Shown piece by piece: positions 8,620-15,740 of a stretch of 32,014 nucleotides of DNA (the first letter of the stretch is position 1; every line of letters begins with the position of its first letter). The translations under genes were made by a program, and so were the position numbers. The stretch comes from Flavobacteriaceae bacterium (GTDB taxonomy: Bacteria > Bacteroidota > Bacteroidia > Flavobacteriales > Flavobacteriaceae). The notes below the pieces were generated by a model, which saw only the letters and a program-made list of their open reading frames with translations, had not been told where the DNA came from and ran no database searches. The stretch covers positions 1,238,967 through 1,270,980 of the forward strand of contig CP070731.1 in NCBI GenBank assembly GCA_020347545.1, in the 5' to 3' direction.

Positions 8620-8627
8620 CAAAAGTA
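8620..8627 (-). promoter_or_regulatory. Candidate -7 promoter element for kbl operon
   Basis: Read on the minus strand this is TACTTTTG, an exact match to the Bacteroidota -7 consensus TAnnTTTG. Transcription would start near 8613 and give a leader of about 75 bases before the kbl ATG at 8538. No good -33 TTG is visible at the usual distance, so support rests on the -7 match and its location. Confidence 0.45.
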
Positions 8628-8660
8628 AGAAATTATAAAGTATTTGTATTTCCTAATTAG

Positions 8661-8668
8661 TATTTTTG
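8661..8668 (+). promoter_or_regulatory. Candidate -7 promoter element for gene at 8688
   Basis: TATTTTTG matches the Bacteroidota -7 consensus TAnnTTTG exactly and lies 20 bp before the ATG at 8688, so the leader would be very short. The usual -33 TTG is missing at the expected spacing (a TTTG at 8643-8646 is too close). It lies 33 bp from the opposing kbl element. Confidence 0.45.
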
Positions 8669-8687
8669 ACTCCTAAATAAAAGATGT

Positions 8688-9044
8688 ATGGCCAGGGACG
8701 AAAAGATCAAAATTGAGTGGGAAGCAATTCAAAAAAACATCTCTGAAAAATTTGGAGGAGGTGAAAAAATGGATCTTGATGCCATAGTTTTCCTAATCGG
8801 AATTCAGGAACTGGGCAAGGGATATCAAAAGTTCAGCAAGGATGAAAAACTAAATATCATGCATATCGCCATATGTAAATTGCTCGAGCCTTTTGGTTAC
8901 TATGAATTTGATTATTTTGATAAAGAAGGATGGCCTCATTACAAAGTTCTCGAAGCCCTTCCGAACCTTAAAAGCGGCGAACAAGCTATCCTCATGAAAG
9001 AAGCCGTTGTGTTGTATTTTGATCAAAAACAGCCTTCTCTTTAA
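8688..9044 (+). CDS. Conserved-looking small cytoplasmic protein, function unknown
   Basis: A 118-residue soluble protein with no signal peptide or membrane segment. Residues 5-25 are charged and helical; DLDAIVFLIGIQELG (28-42) and KLNIMHIAICKLLEPFGYYEFDYFDKEGWPHY (50-81) suggest a compact helical fold followed by a short acidic-aromatic segment. I recognise the style of a conserved flavobacterial hypothetical but no named domain. Its own -7 promoter element and an ATG with a strong coding reading support it as a real gene. Its last four bases overlap the end of dprA, which is convergent. Confidence 0.72.
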   Translation: MARDEKIKIEWEAIQKNISEKFGGGEKMDLDAIVFLIGIQELGKGYQKFSKDEKLNIMHIAICKLLEPFGYYEFDYFDKEGWPHYKVLEALPNLKSGEQAILMKEAVVLYFDQKQPSL

Positions 9045-10153
9045 CAGGTATTTCCAACAGCTTCAAATATTTTCCCAGGATGACTGATGACAATGCCTTT
9101 CAACTCCATTTTCAGCAATTCAGCCAATATTGTTTTTATTTCCAATCCGCTTTTCATGGAAAGATCTTCTGCATGCATTTTTTCTGACTTAAGTAAAATT
9201 GAATAGATCTGTTTTTCATCCTTATCCATTGAATCCAGTTGCTCAAGGTTGAAGGTTTTCAATTGATCATTTTCGGGTTCCCAGCCTAATTGCAAAGCGA
9301 GATCTTCCGCATTATTGAGTAAAGCAGCCTTATTTTCCATGATGAGCTTGTTACAACCCACACTTTGAATGTCATGAGGCCTGCCGGGTATGGCAAACAC
9401 CTCCCTATCGTAAGAAAATGCCAGATCGGCTGTTATCAAAGAGCCTCCTTTTTCAGCAGATTCAATGACAAGAGTGGCCTCAGATAATCCTGCAATAATC
9501 CGGTTTCTTTTTATGAAATTCGCCTTTTCAGGCTTATTTCCAGAAGTAAATTCTGTGTACAAATCTCCCCTTTCCAGCATCTCTAATGCGGTTTCAAAAT
9601 GAGGTTTCGGATAAAACCTGTCAAAGCCATGCGCCATGATTCCTATGGTAGAGAGCTTGTTTTTCAGGGCTTCCCTATGGGCACAAATGTCAACCCCGTA
9701 GGCAAGACCACTGACAATAACCGGATCGTATTTTTTTAGGTCTTGCATGAGCTTTGTCAAAAAATGCTTTCCTGAACGCGTCATGTTCCTTGTTCCTACG
9801 ATACTAAGAACCTTTCTTTGATTCATCGTTAATTGATTTTTTTTAAACAGCAAAAATGGCGCGTCGTGACAGTTCTTAAGCCTACTTGGATATGCTTCAT
9901 CCGTATATCTGACCGCGATTATTTTATGCGTCTCCATGTACTTGAGTTCCTTTTCCGCCTTTCTCAAATTATGAGGATTCTTTAGGTCGTCTATTAACTT
10001 TTTACTCAGCCCTATTTGAAGAAGGTCTTTGTTTGCAGAGGTGCAAACTTCTTTTGAAGATTCAAAGTAGCCGAGAAGCTTACGGGTGTTTACCGGACCA
10101 ATGCCTTTGGTATAACTCAGAGCCAAATCATAGAATAAAGTTTCATTATACAT
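9041..10153 (-). CDS. dprA: DNA-processing protein DprA
   Basis: DprA binds single-stranded DNA entering during natural transformation and loads RecA on it. The 370-residue protein has the N-terminal helical region (1-90, with a helix-hairpin-helix-like GIGPVNTRKLLGYF at 17-30), then the Rossmann-like core with SIVGTRNMTRSGKHFL, the hallmark VSGLAYGVDICAHREAL, FTSGNKPEKANFIKRNRIIAGLS, the SLITADLA segment and AIPGRPHDIQSVGCNKLI. A C-terminal winged-helix (~300-365) ends the protein, which is the common domain order. Start ATG at 10153 is standard. It is a single gene, convergent with the 118-residue gene and divergent from the SPOR gene. Confidence 0.95.
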   Translation of the reverse strand: MYNETLFYDLALSYTKGIGPVNTRKLLGYFESSKEVCTSANKDLLQIGLSKKLIDDLKNPHNLRKAEKELKYMETHKIIAVRYTDEAYPSRLKNCHDAPFLLFKKNQLTMNQRKVLSIVGTRNMTRSGKHFLTKLMQDLKKYDPVIVSGLAYGVDICAHREALKNKLSTIGIMAHGFDRFYPKPHFETALEMLERGDLYTEFTSGNKPEKANFIKRNRIIAGLSEATLVIESAEKGGSLITADLAFSYDREVFAIPGRPHDIQSVGCNKLIMENKAALLNNAEDLALQLGWEPENDQLKTFNLEQLDSMDKDEKQIYSILLKSEKMHAEDLSMKSGLEIKTILAELLKMELKGIVISHPGKIFEAVGNTC

Positions 10154-10208
10154 TGTAAAATATTGATTTTCAATTGTGCATGTTTTTGTTAATAAAAATG
10201 ACTCGCCA

Positions 10209-10241
10209 TTGGTAAACCCTAATTGTTTTTTTTTAGTTTTG
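10209..10241 (+). promoter_or_regulatory. Candidate promoter for SPOR protein gene
   Basis: A TTG (10209-10211) is followed after 22 bp by TAGTTTTG (10234-10241), an exact TAnnTTTG -7 element. The spacing is at the long end for Bacteroidota sigma-A promoters. Transcription would start about 20 bases before the TTG start codon at 10268. Confidence 0.5.
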
Positions 10242-10267
10242 TTTAAGTCAAATCAAACTCCCTATCA

Positions 10268-11191
10268 TTGAATTTAGCGAATTACATCAGTGATTTATTA
10301 TACCGGTATGAATGTGTAATTGTACCCAAATTTGGAGGTTTTATTACCAATAATAAATCTGCCCGAATCGATACTTCAAACAATACTATACACCCTCCTT
10401 ACAAGCAAATTACCTTTAATTCGCATCTGACAAATAATGACGGACTGCTTGCCAATTACATTGCTTCTGTTGACAATATTTCCTATGAGTGCGCTGTAAA
10501 CTATATTAAGTTTGAGATTGACGCCTGGAGAGAAAAGTTGAAAGACCAGGAATTGATATTGAATGGTTTAGGTTCCTTTACAGTATCAGGCGGGAAGCTG
10601 CATTTTGAACCACAGCAAACCATTAATTATCTCACTTCATCTTTTGGCTTATCTAATGTTGTAGGTACTGAAATTATGAGAGAAGCCGCAAAAAAGGCAT
10701 CCTCCTCTCCTTCTCCGGCTCCAAAGGTTATCCCAATAACAGAAAAAAAGGCCCCGAATTACCTAAAATATGCGGCTGTTTTTGTACTTGGCTTATCAGC
10801 TATTGGTTTTGCGGGAAAGTATTATCAGAATCATCTTTATGAAAAACAGCTGGTTGAGGCTCAGAAAAAGCAACATTTGATTGAAGAGAAAATAGAGAAT
10901 GCCACTTTTGTTATCTCCAAGCCTTTGCCTGCATTAAACCTTGAAGTTGAAAGCAGACAAAAAAGTTTTCACGTTATAGCAGGAGCTTTCAGGTTTCCTG
11001 AAAATGCAGAGAGAAAAGTAAATCAACTGCTTGCAGAAGGTTATGACGCTCGCATTCTCGGTGTGAATAAATGGAATTTGACCGTGGTGTCTTACGGAAG
11101 TTACATGACTCGTGATGAAGCACTTGATAACTTATCTGAAATCAGAGAAAATGTTGCAAAAGATTCCTGGTTACTGATTCAGGATTTCTAA
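10268..11191 (+). CDS. HU-CCDC81/SPOR domain membrane protein
   Basis: A 307-residue protein of a Bacteroidota-specific architecture. Residues 1-130 hold two HU-like (HU-CCDC81 bacterial) modules: YISDLLYRYECVIVPKFGGF at the start and the second around LNGLGSFTV (98-106). One membrane helix lies at ~166-182 and a SPOR domain at ~232-306 (SFHVIAGAFRFPENAER, then WNLTVVSYGSY). SPOR domains bind denuded septal peptidoglycan, so the protein probably spans the inner membrane with its HU-like part in the cytoplasm and SPOR in the periplasm, linking the division site to DNA or other partners; that link is inference. The start is a TTG; no in-frame ATG exists before residue 137, and the first residues fit the family. 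Confidence 0.88.
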   Translation: MNLANYISDLLYRYECVIVPKFGGFITNNKSARIDTSNNTIHPPYKQITFNSHLTNNDGLLANYIASVDNISYECAVNYIKFEIDAWREKLKDQELILNGLGSFTVSGGKLHFEPQQTINYLTSSFGLSNVVGTEIMREAAKKASSSPSPAPKVIPITEKKAPNYLKYAAVFVLGLSAIGFAGKYYQNHLYEKQLVEAQKKQHLIEEKIENATFVISKPLPALNLEVESRQKSFHVIAGAFRFPENAERKVNQLLAEGYDARILGVNKWNLTVVSYGSYMTRDEALDNLSEIRENVAKDSWLLIQDF

Positions 11192-11198
11192 GAGTTGC

Positions 11199-11229
11199 TT
11201 GGGTTCAGTCCTTGTCCTTTTTAATTTTA
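11199..11229 (+). promoter_or_regulatory. Possible promoter for thioesterase gene
   Basis: TTG at 11199-11201 is followed after 20 bp by TAATTTTA (11222-11229), seven of eight defined positions or fewer against TAnnTTTG (last base differs). Spacing is ideal. It would give a leader of about nine bases before the ATG at 11245; read-through from the SPOR gene is also possible. Confidence 0.3.
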
Positions 11230-11244
11230 TAACCCCTTTTTAAC

Positions 11245-11754
11245 ATGCAAAGCAAAAGCCCCAATGATTCTCTAACTGTAATGACAGATCTTGTTTTACC
11301 GGGAGAAACCAATCCATTAGACAATCTTTTCGGAGGTGAGCTTCTTGCCCGTATGGATCGTGCCTCCAGTATTGCAGCTCGAAGGCATTGCAATAGAATT
11401 ACAGTTACGGCTTCAGTAAACCATGTTGTTTTTTCGAAAGCTGTACCGGTTGGAAGCGTTTTGACGATCGAAGCAAAAGTTTCAAGAGCCTTTAATTCTT
11501 CTATGGAAATTTTTGTGGATGTGTGGATGGAAGATCGAGAATCGGGTGAAAGAACAAAGGTCAACGAAGGTATTTATACTTTTGTTGCAGTGGACAGGAC
11601 AGGATCACCAGTTAAAGTACCGGAAATCATACCGCAATCAAAACTTGAAAAAGAAAGATTTGACGGGGCCTTGAGAAGGAAACAACTAAGTCTGGTGCTT
11701 TCAAAAAAAATGGATCCGAAAGACGCAACAGAATTAAAGGCGCTTTTTTTCTAG
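11245..11754 (+). CDS. Acyl-CoA thioesterase, hotdog fold (YciA/ACOT-like)
   Basis: A 169-residue cytoplasmic protein of the acyl-CoA hydrolase hotdog family. It shows the family opening TDLVLPGETNPLDNLFGGELLARMDRAS (14-41), where the Asn/Asp after the GET-N stretch belongs to the active site, then the central helix IAARRHCNRITVTASVNHVVFSKAVPVGS and the strand AFNSSMEIFVDVWMED. Such enzymes hydrolyse acyl-CoA to free acid and CoA; chain preference is not readable here. The C-terminal ~45 residues are charged and helical. It is convergent with the fructosamine kinase gene. ATG start fits the family N-terminus. Confidence 0.88.
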   Translation: MQSKSPNDSLTVMTDLVLPGETNPLDNLFGGELLARMDRASSIAARRHCNRITVTASVNHVVFSKAVPVGSVLTIEAKVSRAFNSSMEIFVDVWMEDRESGERTKVNEGIYTFVAVDRTGSPVKVPEIIPQSKLEKERFDGALRRKQLSLVLSKKMDPKDATELKALFF

Positions 11755-11823
11755 TTTAGTCAATGGAGATCGGACTATGCACTATGGTCTTATAATTAGG
11801 TCCTGCACTTAGGCCCATACCTG

Positions 11824-11868
11824 CCAGTACTGGTTAAGCTTAGTGCTTAATCCTTAAGCATATTTATT
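11824..11868. repeat. Cluster of small inverted repeats in convergent gap
   Basis: The gap between the convergent thioesterase and kinase genes contains the perfect 10-bp palindrome CCAGTACTGG (11824-11833), then TGCTTAA-TCC-TTAAGCA (11844-11860), a 7-bp perfect stem with a 3-base loop followed by TATTTATT. The right arm of the second hairpin overlaps the kinase stop codon. A further imperfect stem is formed by GACTAT/ATGGTC at about 11773-11790. The T-tract is weak, so a terminator role for the thioesterase transcript is possible but not firm. Confidence 0.4.
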
Positions 11869-12705
11869 CAATACGCTTTTAATTCCACCGAGATAGGAGG
11901 AGCCAAATAAATTCAGATGAACGAGGTTCGGATACAAATTATGAATTTGAATTCTTTCTTCCCAACCTTTTTCCAATGTAAAGTGCTCTTGATATACCGC
12001 GAGGAAAGACCTGTCAAAACCGCCAAACATCTGAGTCATTGCCAGATCAATTTCATGATGTCCGTAATATACAGCAGGGTCTATGTAAACGGGAACTTGC
12101 CCTTTTGTGCACATTAGATTTCCTGACCACAAATCGCCATGCAATAAGGAAGGTTGTACCTCGGGAACCAGCATCGGAAAATTGTTACAGAATCCTTCAA
12201 ATAATCTCAGGTCACTTCTATTCAATAATCCCCTGTCATAAGCCATTTTGACCTGAGGATTCAATCGCATCCGAGTAAAAAAGACCTCCCAGGAATCACA
12301 GGGATCATTTTGCTGTGTCAATGAACCGATATAGTTATCTTCATTAAGCCCAAAATAATCAGAGGAGCGTTTATGCAGAGTGGACAAAGAAATTGCAAAA
12401 TGATGCCAGAACTTGTCGGAAGGCCTTTCGGAAACCAAGTATTCCAGAATTAGAAACTGATTCTCTCCTTCAACGTAATGATCTATTACTTTTGGAGTCT
12501 TCACATGAGTCCCTGACAGAAGCTCAAGTCCCCTGGCCTCCTTTGCGAACATCTCCGGGAACCTGTTGCTTTTATTGATTTTAACGATAATAGTTGATTC
12601 CGTTCCTTCTAACCAATAGACCTTGTTAATGTCCCCTCCGGCAACGGGTTTGATTGAATTGAATTCAGTTTTCAGTCTGTTTTCTATACTTCTTTTAAAA
12701 AACAT
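11854..12705 (-). CDS. Fructosamine kinase family protein
   Basis: A 283-residue protein of the fructosamine/ketosamine-3-kinase family, in the aminoglycoside-phosphotransferase kinase fold. Seen in the sequence: the ATP-lysine strand TIIVKINKS, a catalytic loop LLHGDLWSGNLM (Asp and Asn for phosphate transfer and magnesium), and YIDPAVYYGHHEIDLAMTQMFGGF, which holds the metal-binding Asp and the family-specific tail. Bacterial members phosphorylate sugars attached to amines, leading to deglycation; the physiological substrate is usually unknown. It begins 14 bp after the EnvC-like gene, so it is probably the last gene of that envelope operon. Length is normal. Two complementary readings, an orphan aminoglycoside kinase or choline kinase, fit less well. 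Confidence 0.9.
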   Translation of the reverse strand: MFFKRSIENRLKTEFNSIKPVAGGDINKVYWLEGTESTIIVKINKSNRFPEMFAKEARGLELLSGTHVKTPKVIDHYVEGENQFLILEYLVSERPSDKFWHHFAISLSTLHKRSSDYFGLNEDNYIGSLTQQNDPCDSWEVFFTRMRLNPQVKMAYDRGLLNRSDLRLFEGFCNNFPMLVPEVQPSLLHGDLWSGNLMCTKGQVPVYIDPAVYYGHHEIDLAMTQMFGGFDRSFLAVYQEHFTLEKGWEERIQIHNLYPNLVHLNLFGSSYLGGIKSVLNKYA

Positions 12706-12719
12706 GTTCGAAAGCGGTT

Positions 12720-13988
12720 CTAGTTTTTATAGACCCATTCCTCAGGATTCTGCCTATGGATTTCTTTGAACAGTACAAAAGCCAGAATCGTTTTACCCGT
12801 TGTTGAATCGGTGTGAATCTTGCCGATTTCCTGTTTTGTCGTCACAAGATCTCCCTTTTTAACCGTAACGTTGTCAAGGTTCTTATAAACAGAAATATAA
12901 TTTCCATGCTGAACCAAAACTGCCTTCTTTTTACCTGGAAGTACCTGAATAGCCAGGACTTTGCCATCAAATATAACTCTGGCATTCGCATTTTTTTCCG
13001 TGGCATAGAACACCCCATTGCTTTCTATTGTTATTCCTTTTAAAGTAGGGTGTGACTGCTTTCCATAGCGTCTCACAATAACTCCCCTTTTGACGGGTGA
13101 AGGAAGCTTTCCTTTGTTCGAGATAAAATCCTTTTCCAGGGCTACGGCCTCAGGAGTCAAGGCAAAACCTGAACTTTTAAGGTTTGATTCTTTTTTAGAT
13201 TCAGCAATAGCTTCAGCAATCAGAGCCTCTATCCTGGCCTCTATCATTTTTTCCTGCTTCTGCTTTTGATTGATTTGAGCAATGTATTTTTTCTCTTTCT
13301 TTTTAACAGATCTCACCAGACCTTCCTGAGCAGATTTTTCTTTGCTGATACTGTCTTTTTCCTTTTGATTCAATGCCAAAAGTTCTTCCTTTTCATTTCT
13401 GCGTTCGACCAAATAATCGTTCAGATTCTGAAGTTTTATTGTTTCTGCCAGAATCTCTTCCCCTTGACGCTCTCTGTAAGAAGCATACTGTTTAATATAT
13501 TCAAGTCTTTTATACGCCTGTAGAAAACTTTCAGAAGACAAAAGGAACATCAACCTACTGTTCTTTGTTTTACTCTTATACGATTGTACTACCATGTTCG
13601 CATAATCCTTTTTAAGCGATTCCAGCCTTTCTTCGAGCATAGACACCTGTCTCTCATTTTCCTTGATCTCAAGGTTCAATTGATCCGTTTCTTCACTAAT
13701 GGTATTGATCAGCTTCGTCCTTACCCCGATTCTTTGAACAAGATCGGATAAATCCGATAGTAAAGTCTTCTCTTTTTTTTGGGATTTGAATAACAGCGTA
13801 TTTATTTCTTTGATCTCCTTCTGAAGCTGTAGACGTTGTTTTTCAAGATCCTCCCGGTTCTGTGAGACAGCCGTAAGCGGTAAAAATAAAAACAACAGGA
13901 ATAGTGCAAAATTGAAGCGAAAAAACCCTTGGTTTTGGGCATGTTCTCCATTTCTATTTTCCTTTATGTTAACCCTTTCTATGATCAT
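12720..13988 (-). CDS. EnvC-like murein hydrolase activator with degenerate LytM domain
   Basis: A 422-residue protein with a hydrophobic export segment at ~24-42 (ending AVSQ), long coiled coils at ~43-265 and a C-terminal LytM/M23 fold at ~297-418. In active M23 enzymes zinc is held by HxxxD and HxH; here only H313 remains of the first pair, the Asp position reads Thr (GITI), the YAHL histidine is Asn (YKNL, 368-371), and the final PHLHFE is TILAFV (400-405). It therefore should not cleave peptidoglycan itself. By analogy with E. coli EnvC it would sit in the periplasm and switch on amidases at the septum. The start overlaps the DUF4292 stop (ATGA), which explains the unusually long n-region; no later start fits. 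Confidence 0.88.
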   Translation of the reverse strand: MIIERVNIKENRNGEHAQNQGFFRFNFALFLLFLFLPLTAVSQNREDLEKQRLQLQKEIKEINTLLFKSQKKEKTLLSDLSDLVQRIGVRTKLINTISEETDQLNLEIKENERQVSMLEERLESLKKDYANMVVQSYKSKTKNSRLMFLLSSESFLQAYKRLEYIKQYASYRERQGEEILAETIKLQNLNDYLVERRNEKEELLALNQKEKDSISKEKSAQEGLVRSVKKKEKKYIAQINQKQKQEKMIEARIEALIAEAIAESKKESNLKSSGFALTPEAVALEKDFISNKGKLPSPVKRGVIVRRYGKQSHPTLKGITIESNGVFYATEKNANARVIFDGKVLAIQVLPGKKKAVLVQHGNYISVYKNLDNVTVKKGDLVTTKQEIGKIHTDSTTGKTILAFVLFKEIHRQNPEEWVYKN

Positions 13989-14752
13989 TCAAGTTCAATA
14001 TTTCTATATCCGTCCGGAATTTTAAAGGGGAATTTTAAAGGAACATCAAACTGCACACTTTTATAGCTAACATCTATAACCGTTGCTGAACTACCCGTCT
14101 TCGCAGTGATTAGGAATCCTTTGGGAAACAAAGATTCACTTATTTTACGAAAATCCTTGTATAATATTGTTAAATTTTGATTTTTCCCGCGATAGTTGAT
14201 TTCCTCCTTCACAATTTTAAAATCCTCGGGTTCTATCCCGTAGGTAATGTCAAAAATAGGATTTCTTTTTTTTTGAACCAATTCATATCTGCCCTCTTTT
14301 ATATTGACCTGAAATTTTCTGGATTCAAGGTCAATTAGTGCTTCACCTAAAAACAGGTTCTGAACCTTAGTAAAATCAAAATCAGTCCCTAGCCAGGAAC
14401 TAATCAGTTTAAAATCACCTTCAAACGAAGTTTTGCCTACTTTTTCGTAGAATTTCACCTCTCTTGGAGTGATTAGAAGCTTTGCTATCGGAAATCCCAA
14501 TTTGGAAAAGTTCAGCCATATTATGGAGTCTTTCACCATTCGCAATGAGGCATTAATATTGGGTAATTCATCTTTCCCTCTATATTTTACCTGCATGTTT
14601 GCTTTTATGGAAGATTTAGTGAAACGAGCCTTGCCGTTATTCTTTATAATCGTTTTGACCGGAACATAGTCAACACTTTTATCTGAAACCTTTGCTGACT
14701 TACAAGAGGTGAAAATGGCAACAAAAGCAAGAATCGTAACTATTTTCTTCAT
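13985..14752 (-). CDS. DUF4292 lipoprotein
   Basis: A 255-residue protein with a lipoprotein signal peptide: hydrophobic residues 4-14 and the lipobox FTSC, so Cys17 would be lipidated. The rest reads as an all-beta, LolA/LolB-like shell (FTKSSIKANMQVKYRG, SLRMVKDSIIWLNFSKLGFPIAKLLITP, FEGDFKLISSWLG), the pattern of DUF4292 in Bacteroidota. LolB-type proteins insert lipoproteins into the outer membrane; whether DUF4292 does so is unproven. It lies 7 bp after the TPR gene and overlaps the EnvC-like gene by 4 bp, so it is firmly in this operon and probably works on the cell envelope. Confidence 0.85.
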   Translation of the reverse strand: MKKIVTILAFVAIFTSCKSAKVSDKSVDYVPVKTIIKNNGKARFTKSSIKANMQVKYRGKDELPNINASLRMVKDSIIWLNFSKLGFPIAKLLITPREVKFYEKVGKTSFEGDFKLISSWLGTDFDFTKVQNLFLGEALIDLESRKFQVNIKEGRYELVQKKRNPIFDITYGIEPEDFKIVKEEINYRGKNQNLTILYKDFRKISESLFPKGFLITAKTGSSATVIDVSYKSVQFDVPLKFPFKIPDGYRNIELE

Positions 14753-14759
14753 TTGTGTT

Positions 14760-15737
14760 TTATTTCGACTTTAGAGCATCCGCTTTATTGTAGAATTCTG
14801 CAGCTTTTTTGTTATTTCCCATGGCCTTGTGAGCAAGCCCCAATTCCTGGTAAAATGAGGATTTCAGGTCACCATCCTCAATGATATACTCTATCCCCTC
14901 CTCCAAAATCAATGTTGCTTGTTGATATTTTCTTAAACTGTTTAAGGCCTTGCCATTCATCAGGTAAAGATAGGGTTGAGAAGGGTAGAGAGAAAGCCCC
15001 TCTTCACTGTGATCCAATAAGTCCAGATATCTTTTACTTTTCCATTCTTCTTCCAACAAAACTTTCAAGCTATTATAGTCCTTTTTCAAATCGTACTCTT
15101 CCTTAATCAAATCTACCTTGTTCTTTGGAATTTCCTCATATATTTTCTCGGATAACTCTTCCGAGTCTTTATTTCCTTCCTGAAGCAGTGAGTCCTTCAA
15201 AGCCATAAGACCTTCAGGCAATTTGTTGTTTTCATCCAATTTCTTCAATAGGATTGTTGCATTTTCAATGTCTCCAGATTTGATATAGAGAATGACCAGA
15301 TCAGCCTCCTCATCAGGATTTCTCTTCACAATTTTCTGTTGGACTATTATGGCACCAGAATAATCGTTCTGCTTGGTTTTAATCTCCTTTAGATGCCTCA
15401 GCATATGAATGTTTTCAGGTTCTATTTCCAGTCCTTTTAAAATAAAATATTCCGCTTCGGTATACTTGACCAGAAAATAATAATTTTTTGAAAGTTCAAA
15501 CAAGACCGCAACATTTTCCTTTTCAATGTCCTTGCATGCCTCGAGGGCATATACTGCTTTGTCATAATTACCAATTGCTTTTTGCTGAAGTGCTTCAAAG
15601 AAAAAGGTTTGAAAATTAATCTGCTGTTGTTCGACCAGCATTTCTTCGTTCGACACCACATCCACCTGTCCCACGGCAGTATAAGAACAGAATATTGTTC
15701 CAATCAACAGGCTTATATAGAAACGGGTTTTCAGCAT
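14760..15737 (-). CDS. Secreted tetratricopeptide-repeat protein
   Basis: A 325-residue protein with a signal peptide (about 1-23, ending AVGQ) followed by TPR helices through most of its length: FEALQQKAIGNYDKAVYALEACKDIE, LFELSKNYYFLVKYTEAEYFILKGLEIEPEN, HMLRHLKEIKTKQNDYSGAIIVQQKIVKRNP, and at the end LYLMNGKALNSLRKYQQATLILEEGIEYI and FYQELGLAHKAMGNNKKAAEFYNKADALK. Such repeats are protein-binding scaffolds; here in the periplasm, from the signal peptide. It is sandwiched between the nucleotidyltransferase (3 bp upstream) and the DUF4292 lipoprotein (7 bp downstream), which suggests an envelope assembly role. The bound partner is unknown. Confidence 0.88.
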   Translation of the reverse strand: MLKTRFYISLLIGTIFCSYTAVGQVDVVSNEEMLVEQQQINFQTFFFEALQQKAIGNYDKAVYALEACKDIEKENVAVLFELSKNYYFLVKYTEAEYFILKGLEIEPENIHMLRHLKEIKTKQNDYSGAIIVQQKIVKRNPDEEADLVILYIKSGDIENATILLKKLDENNKLPEGLMALKDSLLQEGNKDSEELSEKIYEEIPKNKVDLIKEEYDLKKDYNSLKVLLEEEWKSKRYLDLLDHSEEGLSLYPSQPYLYLMNGKALNSLRKYQQATLILEEGIEYIIEDGDLKSSFYQELGLAHKAMGNNKKAAEFYNKADALKSK

Positions 15738-15740
15738 AGG

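Noticed and set aside
11205..11564. Minus-strand open frame of 119 codons over the thioesterase gene
   Set aside because: The plus-strand frame has clear hotdog motifs; the opposite frame is Ser/Thr/Arg-rich without family features.
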